Below the pieces are notes generated by a model. That model ran no database searches and had not been told where the DNA came from. It saw nothing but the letters and a program-made list of their open reading frames with translations. A stretch of 22,022 nucleotides of DNA. Origin: a virus. This document shows positions 1-8,094 of the stretch, in pieces (within the stretch, counting starts at the first letter, position 1; every line of letters starts with the position of its first letter). The DNA is taken from positions 1 to 22,022 of the IMG/VR virus record IMGVR_UViG_3300010885_065786, one strand, 5' to 3'. The translations under genes were made by a program, and so were the position numbers.

Positions 1-2
1 CC

Positions 3-1232
3 AGGTACGAACATGAAATAGTCACAGTTTATTTTTCAGAATGGTCTGTTGCTTACGATTTAATTTCTTCTGGAACACCTGTTGTTATAAAATTAACAAA
101 TACTGGTGGTTCTCGTACTATAAATGGGTACGTTCATTACGTAAAGCCTGATATATCCCCAGAAAAAAATTACGTTGAGGTTACTATTATTGGTTGTTCT
201 TATCCATTAAAACAAGCCTCTCAAAAGGTTTGGTCTGATGTAACAGCGTCAGAAGTAATTGCAGATATTGCAAATAGAAATGAACTTTCTTATGATTGTA
301 TACCCACAGAACGAGTGTATGACCAAATATCTCAAGCTGGAATGTCTGACTGGGAATTAATGGTAAAATTAGCAAAACAAAATGGGTACTCTTTAAAATG
401 TGATAATTCTACAGTAATTTTTCATCCAGTAACTCAAGCTTTTACTGATTTTCGAGCACAATCTTCGTATTACAGAATGAGTGGACTAGATGAAAAGAAA
501 ACTGGTATATATTCTTTTAAACCATTAATTGGAGAAGCAATTCCTTTTGAAGATGCTAAAAAAGCTTCTGTCGCTGTAAGTGGTGTGGATAGGGATTTTT
601 ATACAGAACATCAAAACACAAACCAAAAAGAAATTACAAAAACTAGAAAAGGCTCTAAGCCAATTGTTTTTGACACTTATCATACTGATGTTGTTGCTCC
701 AACATTTAAAATAGCTAAATATGAATCTGATGCAGCAGATGAAAGAAATCGTTATGCCTATAGAGGTACTGCTGTACTTCAGGGAAGTCCTGGACTTTTA
801 CCAGATGCTCCAATTTACTTAGATGGTTTAGGGGCAACTTATTCCGGTTATTGGACAATATTGTCTGTAAACCACTACATAGAAAAAGAAGTTTTTACAA
901 CTACTGTTGAAGTTGGAACAGACTCTTTAGGGCTAGCGTCAAAATGGACTGATAATAAAGAAATATATTCTCCTGACCTCTCAATTAAGAGAGTAATTAC
1001 ATCCGGAGTTAGACAACAAAATGTGGTGCCAAAAACCTCTCTTAAAAGGGTAGGCGCAGATTACAAGAAGAATTCTTCTTCCCATTTATCAACCGTAAAA
1101 AATGTTTCAAAAATTCAAACTGTTGGCTCTCCATCTCATAAATGGGTGGGGACATCTGGTAACCTACGTAGACCAGCATTTAAAGATGTTAAAATGCCGC
1201 CAAATGTATTAAAGAAAAAATTGGGGTTTTAA
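3..1232 (+). CDS. Baseplate hub protein, gpD/gp27-like (5' partial)
   Basis: The reading frame is open from base 3, so the gene begins before the window; about 409 residues are present. The first ATG at 315 is internal. The visible part has the beta-rich hub pattern of phage late-control D / T4 gp27 / VgrG N-terminal domains: a VWSDVTASEVIADIA segment, then a Q..QAGMSDWELMVKLAKQNGY segment leading into a short beta strand. The last ~90 residues are basic and low in structure (many Lys, Ser, Val), perhaps a linker to the spike. The protein would form the central ring at the tail tip that holds the spike. It ends in TAATG, overlapping the spike gene by one base, as expected for hub-spike partners. 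The family call is firm; the exact equivalent (gpD or gp27) is not. Confidence 0.8.
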   Translation, partial: RYEHEIVTVYFSEWSVAYDLISSGTPVVIKLTNTGGSRTINGYVHYVKPDISPEKNYVEVTIIGCSYPLKQASQKVWSDVTASEVIADIANRNELSYDCIPTERVYDQISQAGMSDWELMVKLAKQNGYSLKCDNSTVIFHPVTQAFTDFRAQSSYYRMSGLDEKKTGIYSFKPLIGEAIPFEDAKKASVAVSGVDRDFYTEHQNTNQKEITKTRKGSKPIVFDTYHTDVVAPTFKIAKYESDAADERNRYAYRGTAVLQGSPGLLPDAPIYLDGLGATYSGYWTILSVNHYIEKEVFTTTVEVGTDSLGLASKWTDNKEIYSPDLSIKRVITSGVRQQNVVPKTSLKRVGADYKKNSSSHLSTVKNVSKIQTVGSPSHKWVGTSGNLRRPAFKDVKMPPNVLKKKLGF

Positions 1233-1720
1233 TGATGAACAGTTCATTTTTTGGTATCTATAGGGGGGTGTGCATTGACAATGAGGACCCAGAGTCTCTC
1301 AATAGAATTCGCCTTAAAGTCCCACAAGTTCTTTATACAAATGTAACAAATTGGGCCTACCCATGCCTTCCTGTTGTAACAAACGCCGACCATCCGAACC
1401 ATCTTCCACACCTCGCTTCAGAAGTTGCCGCACTTTTAACCACTCATACAAGCCACAGCGTTTCAGTTTCAGGAACAACTGGCTCTGGTGGGGAGCCTTC
1501 ACATACCCATTCTTTTAGCGCAACACAAACACTTTCTCACTCGGCCCACTCAGGGACGTCTGGCTCTTTAAATCACAACCATGAGGAGCTAGATGATTTA
1601 TTGGAAACAAACGATACGGAGCACACGCTTCATCGAAAAGTTCCTAACCTTAACCAAGGTGTTTGGGTGATGTTTGAAGGCGGAGACCCTAACTTTCCTG
1701 TGTGGATGGGAGTGTACTAA
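1232..1720 (+). CDS. Baseplate spike protein with OB-fold (gpV/gp5-like) and His-rich loop
   Basis: This 162-residue protein starts FGIYRGVCIDNEDPESLNRIRLKVP-like, the usual opening of the Phage_base_V/VgrG OB-fold (a strand, D/E, P-x-x-x-x-R-I-R-L-K-V-P). It ends with the matching closing strands, GVWVMFEGGDPNFPVWMGVY. Between them, at about residues 50-130, is an insertion very rich in Ser, Gly, Thr and His, with HTH and HNH motifs. The protein is short for a spike because no long beta-helix follows, so the His-rich loop may form the tip. ATG 1232 overlaps the hub stop (TAATG); a second ATG follows at 1235. The product would be the membrane-contacting tip of the contractile tail tube, bound to the hub encoded just upstream. 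Confidence 0.78.
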   Translation: MMNSSFFGIYRGVCIDNEDPESLNRIRLKVPQVLYTNVTNWAYPCLPVVTNADHPNHLPHLASEVAALLTTHTSHSVSVSGTTGSGGEPSHTHSFSATQTLSHSAHSGTSGSLNHNHEELDDLLETNDTEHTLHRKVPNLNQGVWVMFEGGDPNFPVWMGVY

Positions 1721-2115
1721 TGGAACGTGCAATTATTTTACCTTTTTCGGTAGACTCTACCGGTGCAATTTTGGCTTCAAATGACCAACGATTAATTTGG
1801 CAATCAAGAGTTATTGCTGCCGTATTAACGGGTGCGGGTGAAAGGGTTTTTAGGCCCCAATATGGGGGCTTTATAAAATCAATAATTTTTGAACCAAGTG
1901 CTGATGCGGATTTCATCATTAAAGAGAGCGTAACAAATACATTTACCTCTTATTTACAAGATTTAACACTTATAAATATAAAAACCTCTATGGACTCTCA
2001 ATTGGCTACAATAAGCGTTACAATTGACTATAAGCTTCCTAGTGGGCAATTTGACCAAGTTTCAGTAAAAACTGGGTACTTAACCCGCTCAGGCGACGTT
2101 CTTCAGGAGTTATGA
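1720..2115 (+). CDS. Baseplate wedge protein, gp25-like (GPW/gp25 family)
   Basis: The 131-residue product fits the gp25/W family: a short N-terminal strand, a LIWQSRVIAAVLTGAGERVFRP segment, then YGGFIKSIIFEP, a helix, and a closing beta pair (ATISVTIDYKLP). The Glu-Arg and Arg-Pro residues in GERVFRP match the conserved EPR-type core that holds the tail sheath to the baseplate. ATG 1720 is preferred because it overlaps the spike stop (TAATG); an in-frame ATG at 1702 lies inside the spike gene and would add six residues with no gain. The gene sits between spike and baseplate J, its standard place in contractile tails, and is strong evidence for a myovirus. Confidence 0.88.
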   Translation: MERAIILPFSVDSTGAILASNDQRLIWQSRVIAAVLTGAGERVFRPQYGGFIKSIIFEPSADADFIIKESVTNTFTSYLQDLTLINIKTSMDSQLATISVTIDYKLPSGQFDQVSVKTGYLTRSGDVLQEL

Positions 2116-3818
2116 TGGCATCTAATTACATACCACAAGTGGATTACACATCTCGTGATTACGCGTCTATTCGTGAGGATATGCTTGCACTCATTCCAAA
2201 CTTTTTACCTGAATGGACATCTACCGACCCGTCAGATTTTGGAATTACTCTTATTGAGCTTTTTGCTTACATGGGAGATATGCTCAATTATTATATTGAT
2301 AGGGCCGCTAACGAAGGATTTATTAACACGGCAACTCAAAGAAGCTCTGTCCTATCCATAGCAAGCCTACTAAACTACTCACCAAGCAACGGTCTTCCCG
2401 CAACAGTAACGTTAACGTTTCAAAACAGAACTGCTACCTCAATAACTGTCCCGTCAAAGACTCAAGTAGCAACCACAACAACTATAAACGGAACTTCTAC
2501 ACAAGTTATATTTGAAACAGACACTGCGGTAACGGTTCCGGCCGCTGTTGGTGCGGTAAAAGGCTCTGCAACAGTGTCAGCAACAGAAGGAACAACTGTT
2601 CTTGAAGAATACCTTGGTGACTCTGATGGTTCTACTTTTCAAAAGTTTACTTTATCTAAAAGCCCAGTAATTTCAAAAACAACTTCAATTACTGCCAATG
2701 GGGTTAGCTATAACGAGGTTAATTACCTTATTGATTCAGGGTATAACGACCCTTCCTATACCGTATCAACAAATGCAGATGGAGTTAGCTCTATAAGTTT
2801 TGGCGACAACATAAGCGGAAGAATTCCGCCTGCGGGAGCTATTTATGCAACATACCGTATTGGTGGCGGCGCTTACGGAAATGTTGGCCCCAACACTCTT
2901 ACATATTTACTTAGCAATATTTCTGCAGGGCTTACTGTTAATAACCAAGAGTCCGCTTCAGGTGGTTCAGAAAGAGAATCAACAGACAGTATTAGGTTCA
3001 ATGCTCCTTTTGCGTTAACTGCTCTTAATAGAGCCGTGTCCTTATCGGATTACGCTGCTCTAGCAATTCAAGTACCTTCTGTTGGAAAAGCTGTTGCTGA
3101 CGGTACCGTATATAACAACATAATCCTTTATGTTGCGCCTTACGGTGATACCGGCAATGGAACCCCTGGAATTGATGTTGATGGAAATTCAAATTCTATT
3201 TTTGAAAACGCCGCTAATGATGTTGCAGATTTTATTGTTGATAAAGCACCCGCAACTACAACTGTAACTGTACTACCACCAACATATGTTCCAATAGATA
3301 TAACATTAGACTTACGGATTGCAGCTCAATACAAACAATCAACAGTGACTAATGCTGTTGAATTAGCCCTTGTAAACCTATTAAGTTTTGAAAACACAAC
3401 ATTTGCTGAGACGTTTGCGCTTCAATACGTACTTTCTGCTATTGATGGTGTTAAGGGCGTTTCCTATGCGGATGTAAAGCTATTAACACGGGCAGATGCT
3501 TCATTTACCGGAAATATGACCTCTGGAAGCCCTACAATATCAAATGTTTCTTCTTTTGTTAATGTTGCTGTTGGACAAAAACTTGCAGTAACCTCAGGAG
3601 CGGTAACAATTGCTAATGGAACTACTATCTCTGCATTTAATTCTGTTGCTAAAACCATCACTATGTCGGCAAATGCTGGAGGTTTTGGAAGCTCTACTGC
3701 AGCAAATATTTGGACATCATCATTAGCTACAACTGGAATTAACACCATTGACTGCAAAACATACGAAATTCCTAAGGTTGGGGTAATATCAATTACTCCA
3801 ATCGGCGGAATCCTATAA
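2115..3818 (+). CDS. Baseplate J-like / gp6-like wedge protein
   Basis: About 567 residues. The N-terminus is typical of baseplate J and T4 gp6: YTSRDYASIREDMLALIP, then DPSDFGITLIELFAYMGDML and an NEGFINTATQRSSV segment. The middle has the SDYAALAIQVPSVGKAVA region and VPIDITLDLRI, both standard for baseplate J. Between about residues 455 and 535 sits an added beta-rich Ser/Thr/Gly/Ala module (FTGNMTSGSPTISNVSS... GTTISAFNSVAKTITMSANA) before the last strands. ATG 2115 has GGAG five bases upstream; ATG 2112, overlapping the gp25 stop as ATGA, is only two bases away and is the alternative. The protein builds the wedge ring with gp25. Confidence 0.9.
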   Translation: MASNYIPQVDYTSRDYASIREDMLALIPNFLPEWTSTDPSDFGITLIELFAYMGDMLNYYIDRAANEGFINTATQRSSVLSIASLLNYSPSNGLPATVTLTFQNRTATSITVPSKTQVATTTTINGTSTQVIFETDTAVTVPAAVGAVKGSATVSATEGTTVLEEYLGDSDGSTFQKFTLSKSPVISKTTSITANGVSYNEVNYLIDSGYNDPSYTVSTNADGVSSISFGDNISGRIPPAGAIYATYRIGGGAYGNVGPNTLTYLLSNISAGLTVNNQESASGGSERESTDSIRFNAPFALTALNRAVSLSDYAALAIQVPSVGKAVADGTVYNNIILYVAPYGDTGNGTPGIDVDGNSNSIFENAANDVADFIVDKAPATTTVTVLPPTYVPIDITLDLRIAAQYKQSTVTNAVELALVNLLSFENTTFAETFALQYVLSAIDGVKGVSYADVKLLTRADASFTGNMTSGSPTISNVSSFVNVAVGQKLAVTSGAVTIANGTTISAFNSVAKTITMSANAGGFGSSTAANIWTSSLATTGINTIDCKTYEIPKVGVISITPIGGIL

Positions 3819-3831
3819 GTTAAGGATACAT

Positions 3832-4302
3832 ATGCCAGCCACATACCCAAATTCCGTTAAAACGTTTACTCCAAAAGTTAACGTTATTGACCTTATTCAA
3901 GCAGCAGACCCTAACTCTTTATTTGATGAAGTAACAGCTATTGAATCTGTTATTGGAACAACCCCATCGGTGGCAACGGCAGCAAGTGCATCTGGTTGGG
4001 CAAATACCGCAACTGATTATGTAACCCTTAATGGAAGACTTGCAAATATTGAAAAAGGAATTGTTGCAGATACCCACACACAATATGTAAAAATTGTAGG
4101 CGGTAGCACAATCACAGCTAGCACATCTAGTACAAAAGGTTTAATAGTAAAAGGCGCTGCAAGTCAAAGCGCTAACCTTCAAGAATGGCAAACTAGCAAC
4201 GGTACAGTAGTAGCAGCAATTTCCGCTAATGGCACTTTTTCTTCTTTAAATGCAACCGAAGTTGATACAACAGCTACCAATTTTATGCTTGGTGGAATGT
4301 AA
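3832..4302 (+). CDS. Short tail fibre / baseplate-attached fibre protein
   Basis: The 156-residue protein opens with the pattern common at the base of phage fibres: VNVIDLIQAADPNSLFDEVTAIE followed by a short ..IG..P turn, a likely trimerising attachment helix. It continues with DTHTQYVKIVGGSTI, a form of the DHTQY motif of fibre shafts, and then NLQEWQTSNGTVVAAISANG, the repeat unit seen before collagen-like and S74-type shafts. It is rich in Ala, Thr and Ser and has no enzymatic motif. An AAGG six bases before ATG 3832 serves as ribosome site. Its place between baseplate J and tail protein I suggests a short fibre or a fibre adaptor. The fibre class is well supported; the receptor role is not shown. 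Confidence 0.65.
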   Translation: MPATYPNSVKTFTPKVNVIDLIQAADPNSLFDEVTAIESVIGTTPSVATAASASGWANTATDYVTLNGRLANIEKGIVADTHTQYVKIVGGSTITASTSSTKGLIVKGAASQSANLQEWQTSNGTVVAAISANGTFSSLNATEVDTTATNFMLGGM

Positions 4303-4309
4303 CCTATAA

Positions 4310-6319
4310 ATGGCTATTTACGGCGCAGATTATTATGGTACTGCTTATTATGGGTCTGGTGCTCAGGCTCAATTTAACGCAGAACCATTTGTAGCTACTC
4401 CCTATGATTATGCTTCTATTCAATTATCTTGGGCTACACCACGCGGTGATTGGGATTATATTAGAGCTGTACGCAATTCATATGGGTTTCCTGTAACTGC
4501 CGACGATGGTGTTGTTTTATTTGAAGATGAAAAAGACATCTCTAGAATTTATTTTTTGGATGATGGCGCTTTAAGCGGTGATACTGGGTTGAAACAATCC
4601 AATCCTTATTACTATTCAATTTTTGTTCGTCAAACTTCAAATAATTTATGGCAAAAAGCAGGAGACGCTATTGGTATTTCGGTTAAAGATTACAACACTA
4701 CTACAAACATGTTTAACTATCTTCCATCAGTTTTAACATCTCAAGTTCCTTATGGGACGGCTGTTGATGAAACAAATACATTTCTTTTAAGATATTTAAA
4801 GTTAATTTCTTTAAATTACGATTTATATAGAACTCAAACTGATAATATTATTAATAGGTATGATATTGAAAACATAAACGGCAATTTAATCCCTATATTT
4901 ATGAATCAATTTGGTATTAAATATGAACCAGAGCTTGGTTTAAAACAATCAAGAATTTTTTTAAACAACATTATTCGTTTGTATGAAACTAAAGGAAGTC
5001 TTCTTGGTCTAAAAGAATATATTAAAGCCTATGCAGGGTACGACAACGAGATATCTCTTAGTAAAAATTTAATGCTTGATGCAAACGATTCTTCATTTGA
5101 AAGCTCAATTGGTAGTTGGTCCGCAATTTCTAATTGCTCTTTACTAAGACACTCTGTAACCAGTAGTCCAAGCATTGCTCCATATTTTGAAATAGAATCT
5201 GAAGCAAATTTTCCAAACTTACAAACTGGAACTCTACAAGTTACTGGAAGTGCATCGGGGACAGCAGAACTATCTTTATCGGGCGACAACCCAATTAATT
5301 ACGGTATTCCTGTAAAATCCGGTGTTGCGTATACTTTTAGTGGGTACGCAAGGGCTGGAACAACAGCAAGAAGCGTGTCTGCAAAACTTTATTGGTATAA
5401 CATGCGGGGAAATTTAATATCTTCTTCGTCTTCTGGTACAGGAGTTTCGGATACGTCAGGCTCTTGGAGCAGGTTTAAAGTTTCTCAAACTGCTCCAAGT
5501 AATGCTTATTTCTGTGTTCCAAGAATTAGTATTGCAAACATCGTAAATGCGGAAAAACATTACATAGACGCTCTTCAATTTGAAGTTGGTTCCTCAGAAA
5601 CTTATTTTGAAGAAGCAAGGCAAATTAAAATAAACCTTATTGCTAGTAGGGTTAACGAGCTTCTAAACCCTAATTTTGAAGCTAGTACAAATAATTGGAC
5701 CATATCAAATGGAACAATGGCTCTATATAATGACCAAGTTGCTCCGGACCCGGATGCAAGTTCTATTGACATAAGTGGTGGATGTGTAGAGATAACTCCC
5801 TTAACCGCTGCTGAAGTAAAGCTTACTTCAAGTTCAATGCCTATTTTTTCTGGGAATGATTATGCATTTAGCATTTATTTGTACGAAACAACCAAAACAA
5901 TTTCTGTAATACCGTTTATATCTTGGTTTAATAGTTCTAACACATTAATTTCTACGTCTAATGGAAATTCATTTTTAACGTCTAGTACTTGGACAAGGGC
6001 GTTTACTATTAGTAAAGCGCCAAATAATGCATCCTATGCTAAAGTTGGAATTAAATGGACTGCCCCATCCGGACTAAATAAAGTATACGTTGATGCAGCT
6101 CTTTTTGAAAAATCTTCATTTATAAATCAATACTTTGATGGAACAAACGGAGTTGCTCAAAGAGCTGACCTGTTTTGGGAAGGAAATTCTACTAATAACG
6201 CTAGAAGCCATTATTACAAAAATCGTTTTTCTATTCAAAATCGTTTAGTAGACACGTTGCCAAATTGGTTAAATGTGGGAAGTACATTTGAGATTTTGTT
6301 AGCGCAGCCTTCTTCGTAG
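4310..6319 (+). CDS. Tail protein I-like baseplate protein fused to carbohydrate-binding-like modules
   Basis: 669 residues in clear blocks. Residues ~1-130 are Tyr-rich and beta-like (GADYYGTAYYGSG start, then a fibronectin-like SIQLSWATP segment). Residues ~130-245 match tail protein I (P2 gpI family): MFNYLPSVLTSQ, NTFLLRYLKLISLNYDLY, a DIENI..NLIPIFMNQFG stretch and RLYETKGSLLGLKEYIKAY. Two jelly-roll-like repeats follow: NLMLDANDSSFESSIGSWS (about residue 256 on) and NELLNPNFEASTNNW (about residue 448 on), each with the N-x-x-F/W pattern of CBM4/9-type domains and an aromatic-rich core (FSGYARAG; AFSIYLYE). The end has YFDGTNG and LFWEGNS, common in phage adhesins. No clear Shine-Dalgarno precedes ATG 4310, which is 8 bases after the fibre stop. 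Likely a baseplate protein that also binds host glycans. Confidence 0.72.
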   Translation: MAIYGADYYGTAYYGSGAQAQFNAEPFVATPYDYASIQLSWATPRGDWDYIRAVRNSYGFPVTADDGVVLFEDEKDISRIYFLDDGALSGDTGLKQSNPYYYSIFVRQTSNNLWQKAGDAIGISVKDYNTTTNMFNYLPSVLTSQVPYGTAVDETNTFLLRYLKLISLNYDLYRTQTDNIINRYDIENINGNLIPIFMNQFGIKYEPELGLKQSRIFLNNIIRLYETKGSLLGLKEYIKAYAGYDNEISLSKNLMLDANDSSFESSIGSWSAISNCSLLRHSVTSSPSIAPYFEIESEANFPNLQTGTLQVTGSASGTAELSLSGDNPINYGIPVKSGVAYTFSGYARAGTTARSVSAKLYWYNMRGNLISSSSSGTGVSDTSGSWSRFKVSQTAPSNAYFCVPRISIANIVNAEKHYIDALQFEVGSSETYFEEARQIKINLIASRVNELLNPNFEASTNNWTISNGTMALYNDQVAPDPDASSIDISGGCVEITPLTAAEVKLTSSSMPIFSGNDYAFSIYLYETTKTISVIPFISWFNSSNTLISTSNGNSFLTSSTWTRAFTISKAPNNASYAKVGIKWTAPSGLNKVYVDAALFEKSSFINQYFDGTNGVAQRADLFWEGNSTNNARSHYYKNRFSIQNRLVDTLPNWLNVGSTFEILLAQPSS

Positions 6320-6331
6320 TAGTATAGAGGA

Positions 6332-6616
6332 ATGTTAAACTTACTTCTTATTTCTGGATTTACAGCTTTTATTTTTGCTGTTGCAAATCAACTTATTTCA
6401 ATATTAGATTCTTTTATAGATATGCGTTTAATTCGTGCCTTTATAACCCTTTGTGTATCAGCATGTGGGACTGGGCTTATTGGCGCAGACAATACTAAGA
6501 TGTTTATTGTCTATACAGTTTCAGGCGCTTTTTTTGGTTCATCCCTTGTGGTGGCTGTAGAACGCATAAATTCATACCAACCTGCCACAGTTCACGCGAT
6601 TGGTAGGGAGCGGTAA
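6332..6616 (+). CDS. Small membrane protein, possible holin
   Basis: 94 residues with three apparent membrane segments: about 3-22 (LLLISGFTAFIFAV...), 33-52 (LIRAFITLCVSACGTGLIG) and 56-77 (MFIVYTVSGAFFGSSLVVAV), and a charged C-terminus. Size and topology fit a three-span class I holin, and the gene closes the structural block, a common place for lysis genes. No endolysin is visible beside it, so the role is inferred from topology only. The upstream GAGG is just one base from ATG 6332, too close for a normal ribosome site, while TAGTAT lies exactly six bases before the ATG, so a leaderless start is possible. An in-frame stop at 6320 rules out a longer form. Confidence 0.45.
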   Translation: MLNLLLISGFTAFIFAVANQLISILDSFIDMRLIRAFITLCVSACGTGLIGADNTKMFIVYTVSGAFFGSSLVVAVERINSYQPATVHAIGRER

Positions 6617-6629
6617 GGCTGTGTATGCT
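6600..6629 (+). promoter_or_regulatory. Candidate promoter for the replication operon
   Basis: TTGGTA (6600-6605) and TATGCT (6624-6629) are separated by 18 bases at the junction between the structural block and the replication genes. A start near 6636 would give a ~20-base leader containing the very strong GAGGAGG site at 6645-6651, four bases before ATG 6656. Both boxes are only partial matches, and an inverted repeat overlaps the same bases, so this remains a candidate. Confidence 0.3.
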
Positions 6630-6638
6630 GTCGCTCCT
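6606..6638 (+). repeat. Inverted repeat at the late/early gene junction
   Basis: GGGAGCG (6606-6612) pairs with CGCTCCT (6632-6638), seven pairs with one G-U, around a 19-base loop that contains the stop of the membrane protein gene. No run of T follows, so it is not a classic terminator. It could be a weak terminator, an operator or chance. Confidence 0.3.
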
Positions 6639-6655
6639 GTTACTGAGGAGGTCTG

Positions 6656-7249
6656 ATGGAAAAAAATTATTTTGTTTTAGTTACGGGTAACGGAGATACC
6701 AGTAGAGCAAATATTGAGGCTCTTATGGAAGACCATTATTACGCAAAAGGTGAAGGTGGCACATTAGTTCTAGCTTATGAAAAAGCACCAACTAAAGCTC
6801 AGACACTTGTGGCACAATACGCCAAAGTTTGCAATAAAGACATTATTGTGTTTTGCCATGAGGATGCGCAGACAACTGGAATCCCTGGAGCGTCGCAGTC
6901 AACGCATCAAGACCCCATACGCGAAGCGGTTACTTTTGTCAAAGAAACTGATTCGGTTGCGTTCCTTTTATGGGATGAGCAAGACGACCAATGTTTTTCT
7001 GCGCTTAAAAGCTGTCTATCGCAGAACGTTCAAGCGTTTAATCTATGTGATGGGTTAGTACCTCTCAATGAAGTTATTAAGGTGCCTGTAAAGCCGGTAG
7101 AGAGCGTTGAACCGCTTAAAACAGAGCCTATGGTTAAGATTCCCCAGGAGACCGTTTCACAGTCGTTGGAGGATGAGTTAAGTGCGTGCCTTAAAAGGGC
7201 TCAAGAAATTGTGCAAGAGATGGCTAAATGTCGACAAAACTCTCTTTAA
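6656..7249 (+). CDS. Unknown alpha/beta protein, first gene of the replication operon
   Basis: 197 residues, function not recognised. The first ~135 alternate strands and helices in a Rossmann-like manner: YFVLVTGNGD, TLVLAYE, DIIVFCHE, SVAFLLWDEQDD, VQAFNLCDGLVPL. The loops after strands are rich in Asp/Glu. The last ~60 residues are a Pro/Val/Glu linker and a terminal amphipathic helix (LEDELSACLKRAQEIVQEMAK). From memory, similar small proteins with a LLWD..D and ..DLTDGL pattern occur in actinobacteriophages without an assigned function; a profile search is needed to support this. The ribosome site GAGGAGG is the strongest in the window, suggesting high expression. It overlaps the next gene by 22 bases, so it belongs to the replication operon and may act early. 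Confidence 0.6.
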   Translation: MEKNYFVLVTGNGDTSRANIEALMEDHYYAKGEGGTLVLAYEKAPTKAQTLVAQYAKVCNKDIIVFCHEDAQTTGIPGASQSTHQDPIREAVTFVKETDSVAFLLWDEQDDQCFSALKSCLSQNVQAFNLCDGLVPLNEVIKVPVKPVESVEPLKTEPMVKIPQETVSQSLEDELSACLKRAQEIVQEMAKCRQNSL

Positions 7250-8094
7250 GAGCACGAGCAGCACTTCATTACTTTGTTAATAGCGATATGTCTATTAGCG
7301 CTGACCGTTTAGCTGATGTGGTGGCAGAGAATAGAAAAGCAATACAGACCGCACTCAAAGAGTTGCGAGAAGCAGGGCTAATCCTGACCCGTAAAGAACG
7401 GGTGGGAAACCGAGTGGTAACAGTTAGTTATGTAACGGAAAAGGGATTCCTGGAGGCTAATTCCTGGGGGTCACAAAACGTCCTTCAGATACAGCACACT
7501 GTGCAGAATAGCTCAATACAAGTATTAGCATATTCAGCTAATAATATTAATAAAACATCAATCGAAGGATTGGAAGAAAAAATGGGGTATGAATTTTTTG
7601 AACCCACTTCAAGCTCGGAAGCCGATGAGCGACAAGCCGAGCGCCTTAAAGCCATAGAAGAGCGCAAGGCAGCCTACAAAGAGAAAAAAGAAGAAGAGCA
7701 CGAGAAGAAAGTTATCGACCGCGAAACCACGTCACCAGATGGTTGGAACATCAACCAGTCCATTAATGAGTTTGCTACACAGATGAGTCAGATTTGGGGC
7801 ATACCACCTTGGAACATGGCTGGCAGCCGTTTCTTTATCGCCCTCGCTAAATCCCGTACCCAGTACGATACCAATGGCTCTATTGAGCAAGAGATGATGA
7901 GGATATTTTTTGGCGCTTTAAAGATTAATAAAGAGACCAATGGGGACATGTTGTGGAAGATGTTTATTAAACGGTTTCCAGATTTAGCGGTTCAAGCAAA
8001 ATCAAGGATTAATTCGTCAGTAGACCTCGATACCGCTATGGTTCAGGCCGAAGAACAGTGGAAGAAAGTTTTTGGGGAGGACTTCAGTGTTTAA
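7228..8094 (+). CDS. Winged-helix replication initiator-like protein
   Basis: 288 residues. Residues ~1-75 form a winged helix-turn-helix: SLRARAALHYFV, then ISADRLADVVAENRKAIQTA (recognition region), LKELREAGLILT and a wing (RVGNRVVTVSYVT). Residues ~125-165 are a charged coiled coil (AERLKAIEERKAAYKEKKE...). The C-terminal ~110 residues are helical (PPWNMAGSRFFIALAKS, MMRIFFGALKIN, MFIKRFPDLAV). A DNA-binding N-terminus joined by a helix to a helical C-terminus, placed just before a DnaC-like loader, is the layout of phage initiators such as DnaD/RepO-type proteins. That role is inference; the C-terminal domain is not recognised. ATG 7228 lies inside the end of the preceding gene; the 3' end overlaps the loader gene by 8 bases. 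Confidence 0.6.
   Translation: MSTKLSLRARAALHYFVNSDMSISADRLADVVAENRKAIQTALKELREAGLILTRKERVGNRVVTVSYVTEKGFLEANSWGSQNVLQIQHTVQNSSIQVLAYSANNINKTSIEGLEEKMGYEFFEPTSSSEADERQAERLKAIEERKAAYKEKKEEEHEKKVIDRETTSPDGWNINQSINEFATQMSQIWGIPPWNMAGSRFFIALAKSRTQYDTNGSIEQEMMRIFFGALKINKETNGDMLWKMFIKRFPDLAVQAKSRINSSVDLDTAMVQAEEQWKKVFGEDFSV

Noticed and set aside
1702-1719. Upstream ATG for the gp25-like gene
   Set aside because: ATG 1720 overlaps the spike stop as TAATG, the rule in this operon, and gp25 proteins begin near this point.
3464-3850. Minus-strand open frame of 128 codons opposite baseplate J
   Set aside because: It is a mirror of a strongly coding + strand gene, has no recognisable domain and no neighbours on its strand.
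8072-8086. TTG start for the helicase loader
   Set aside because: The Shine-Dalgarno GGGGAGG lies inside that extension and is properly spaced for GTG 8087.
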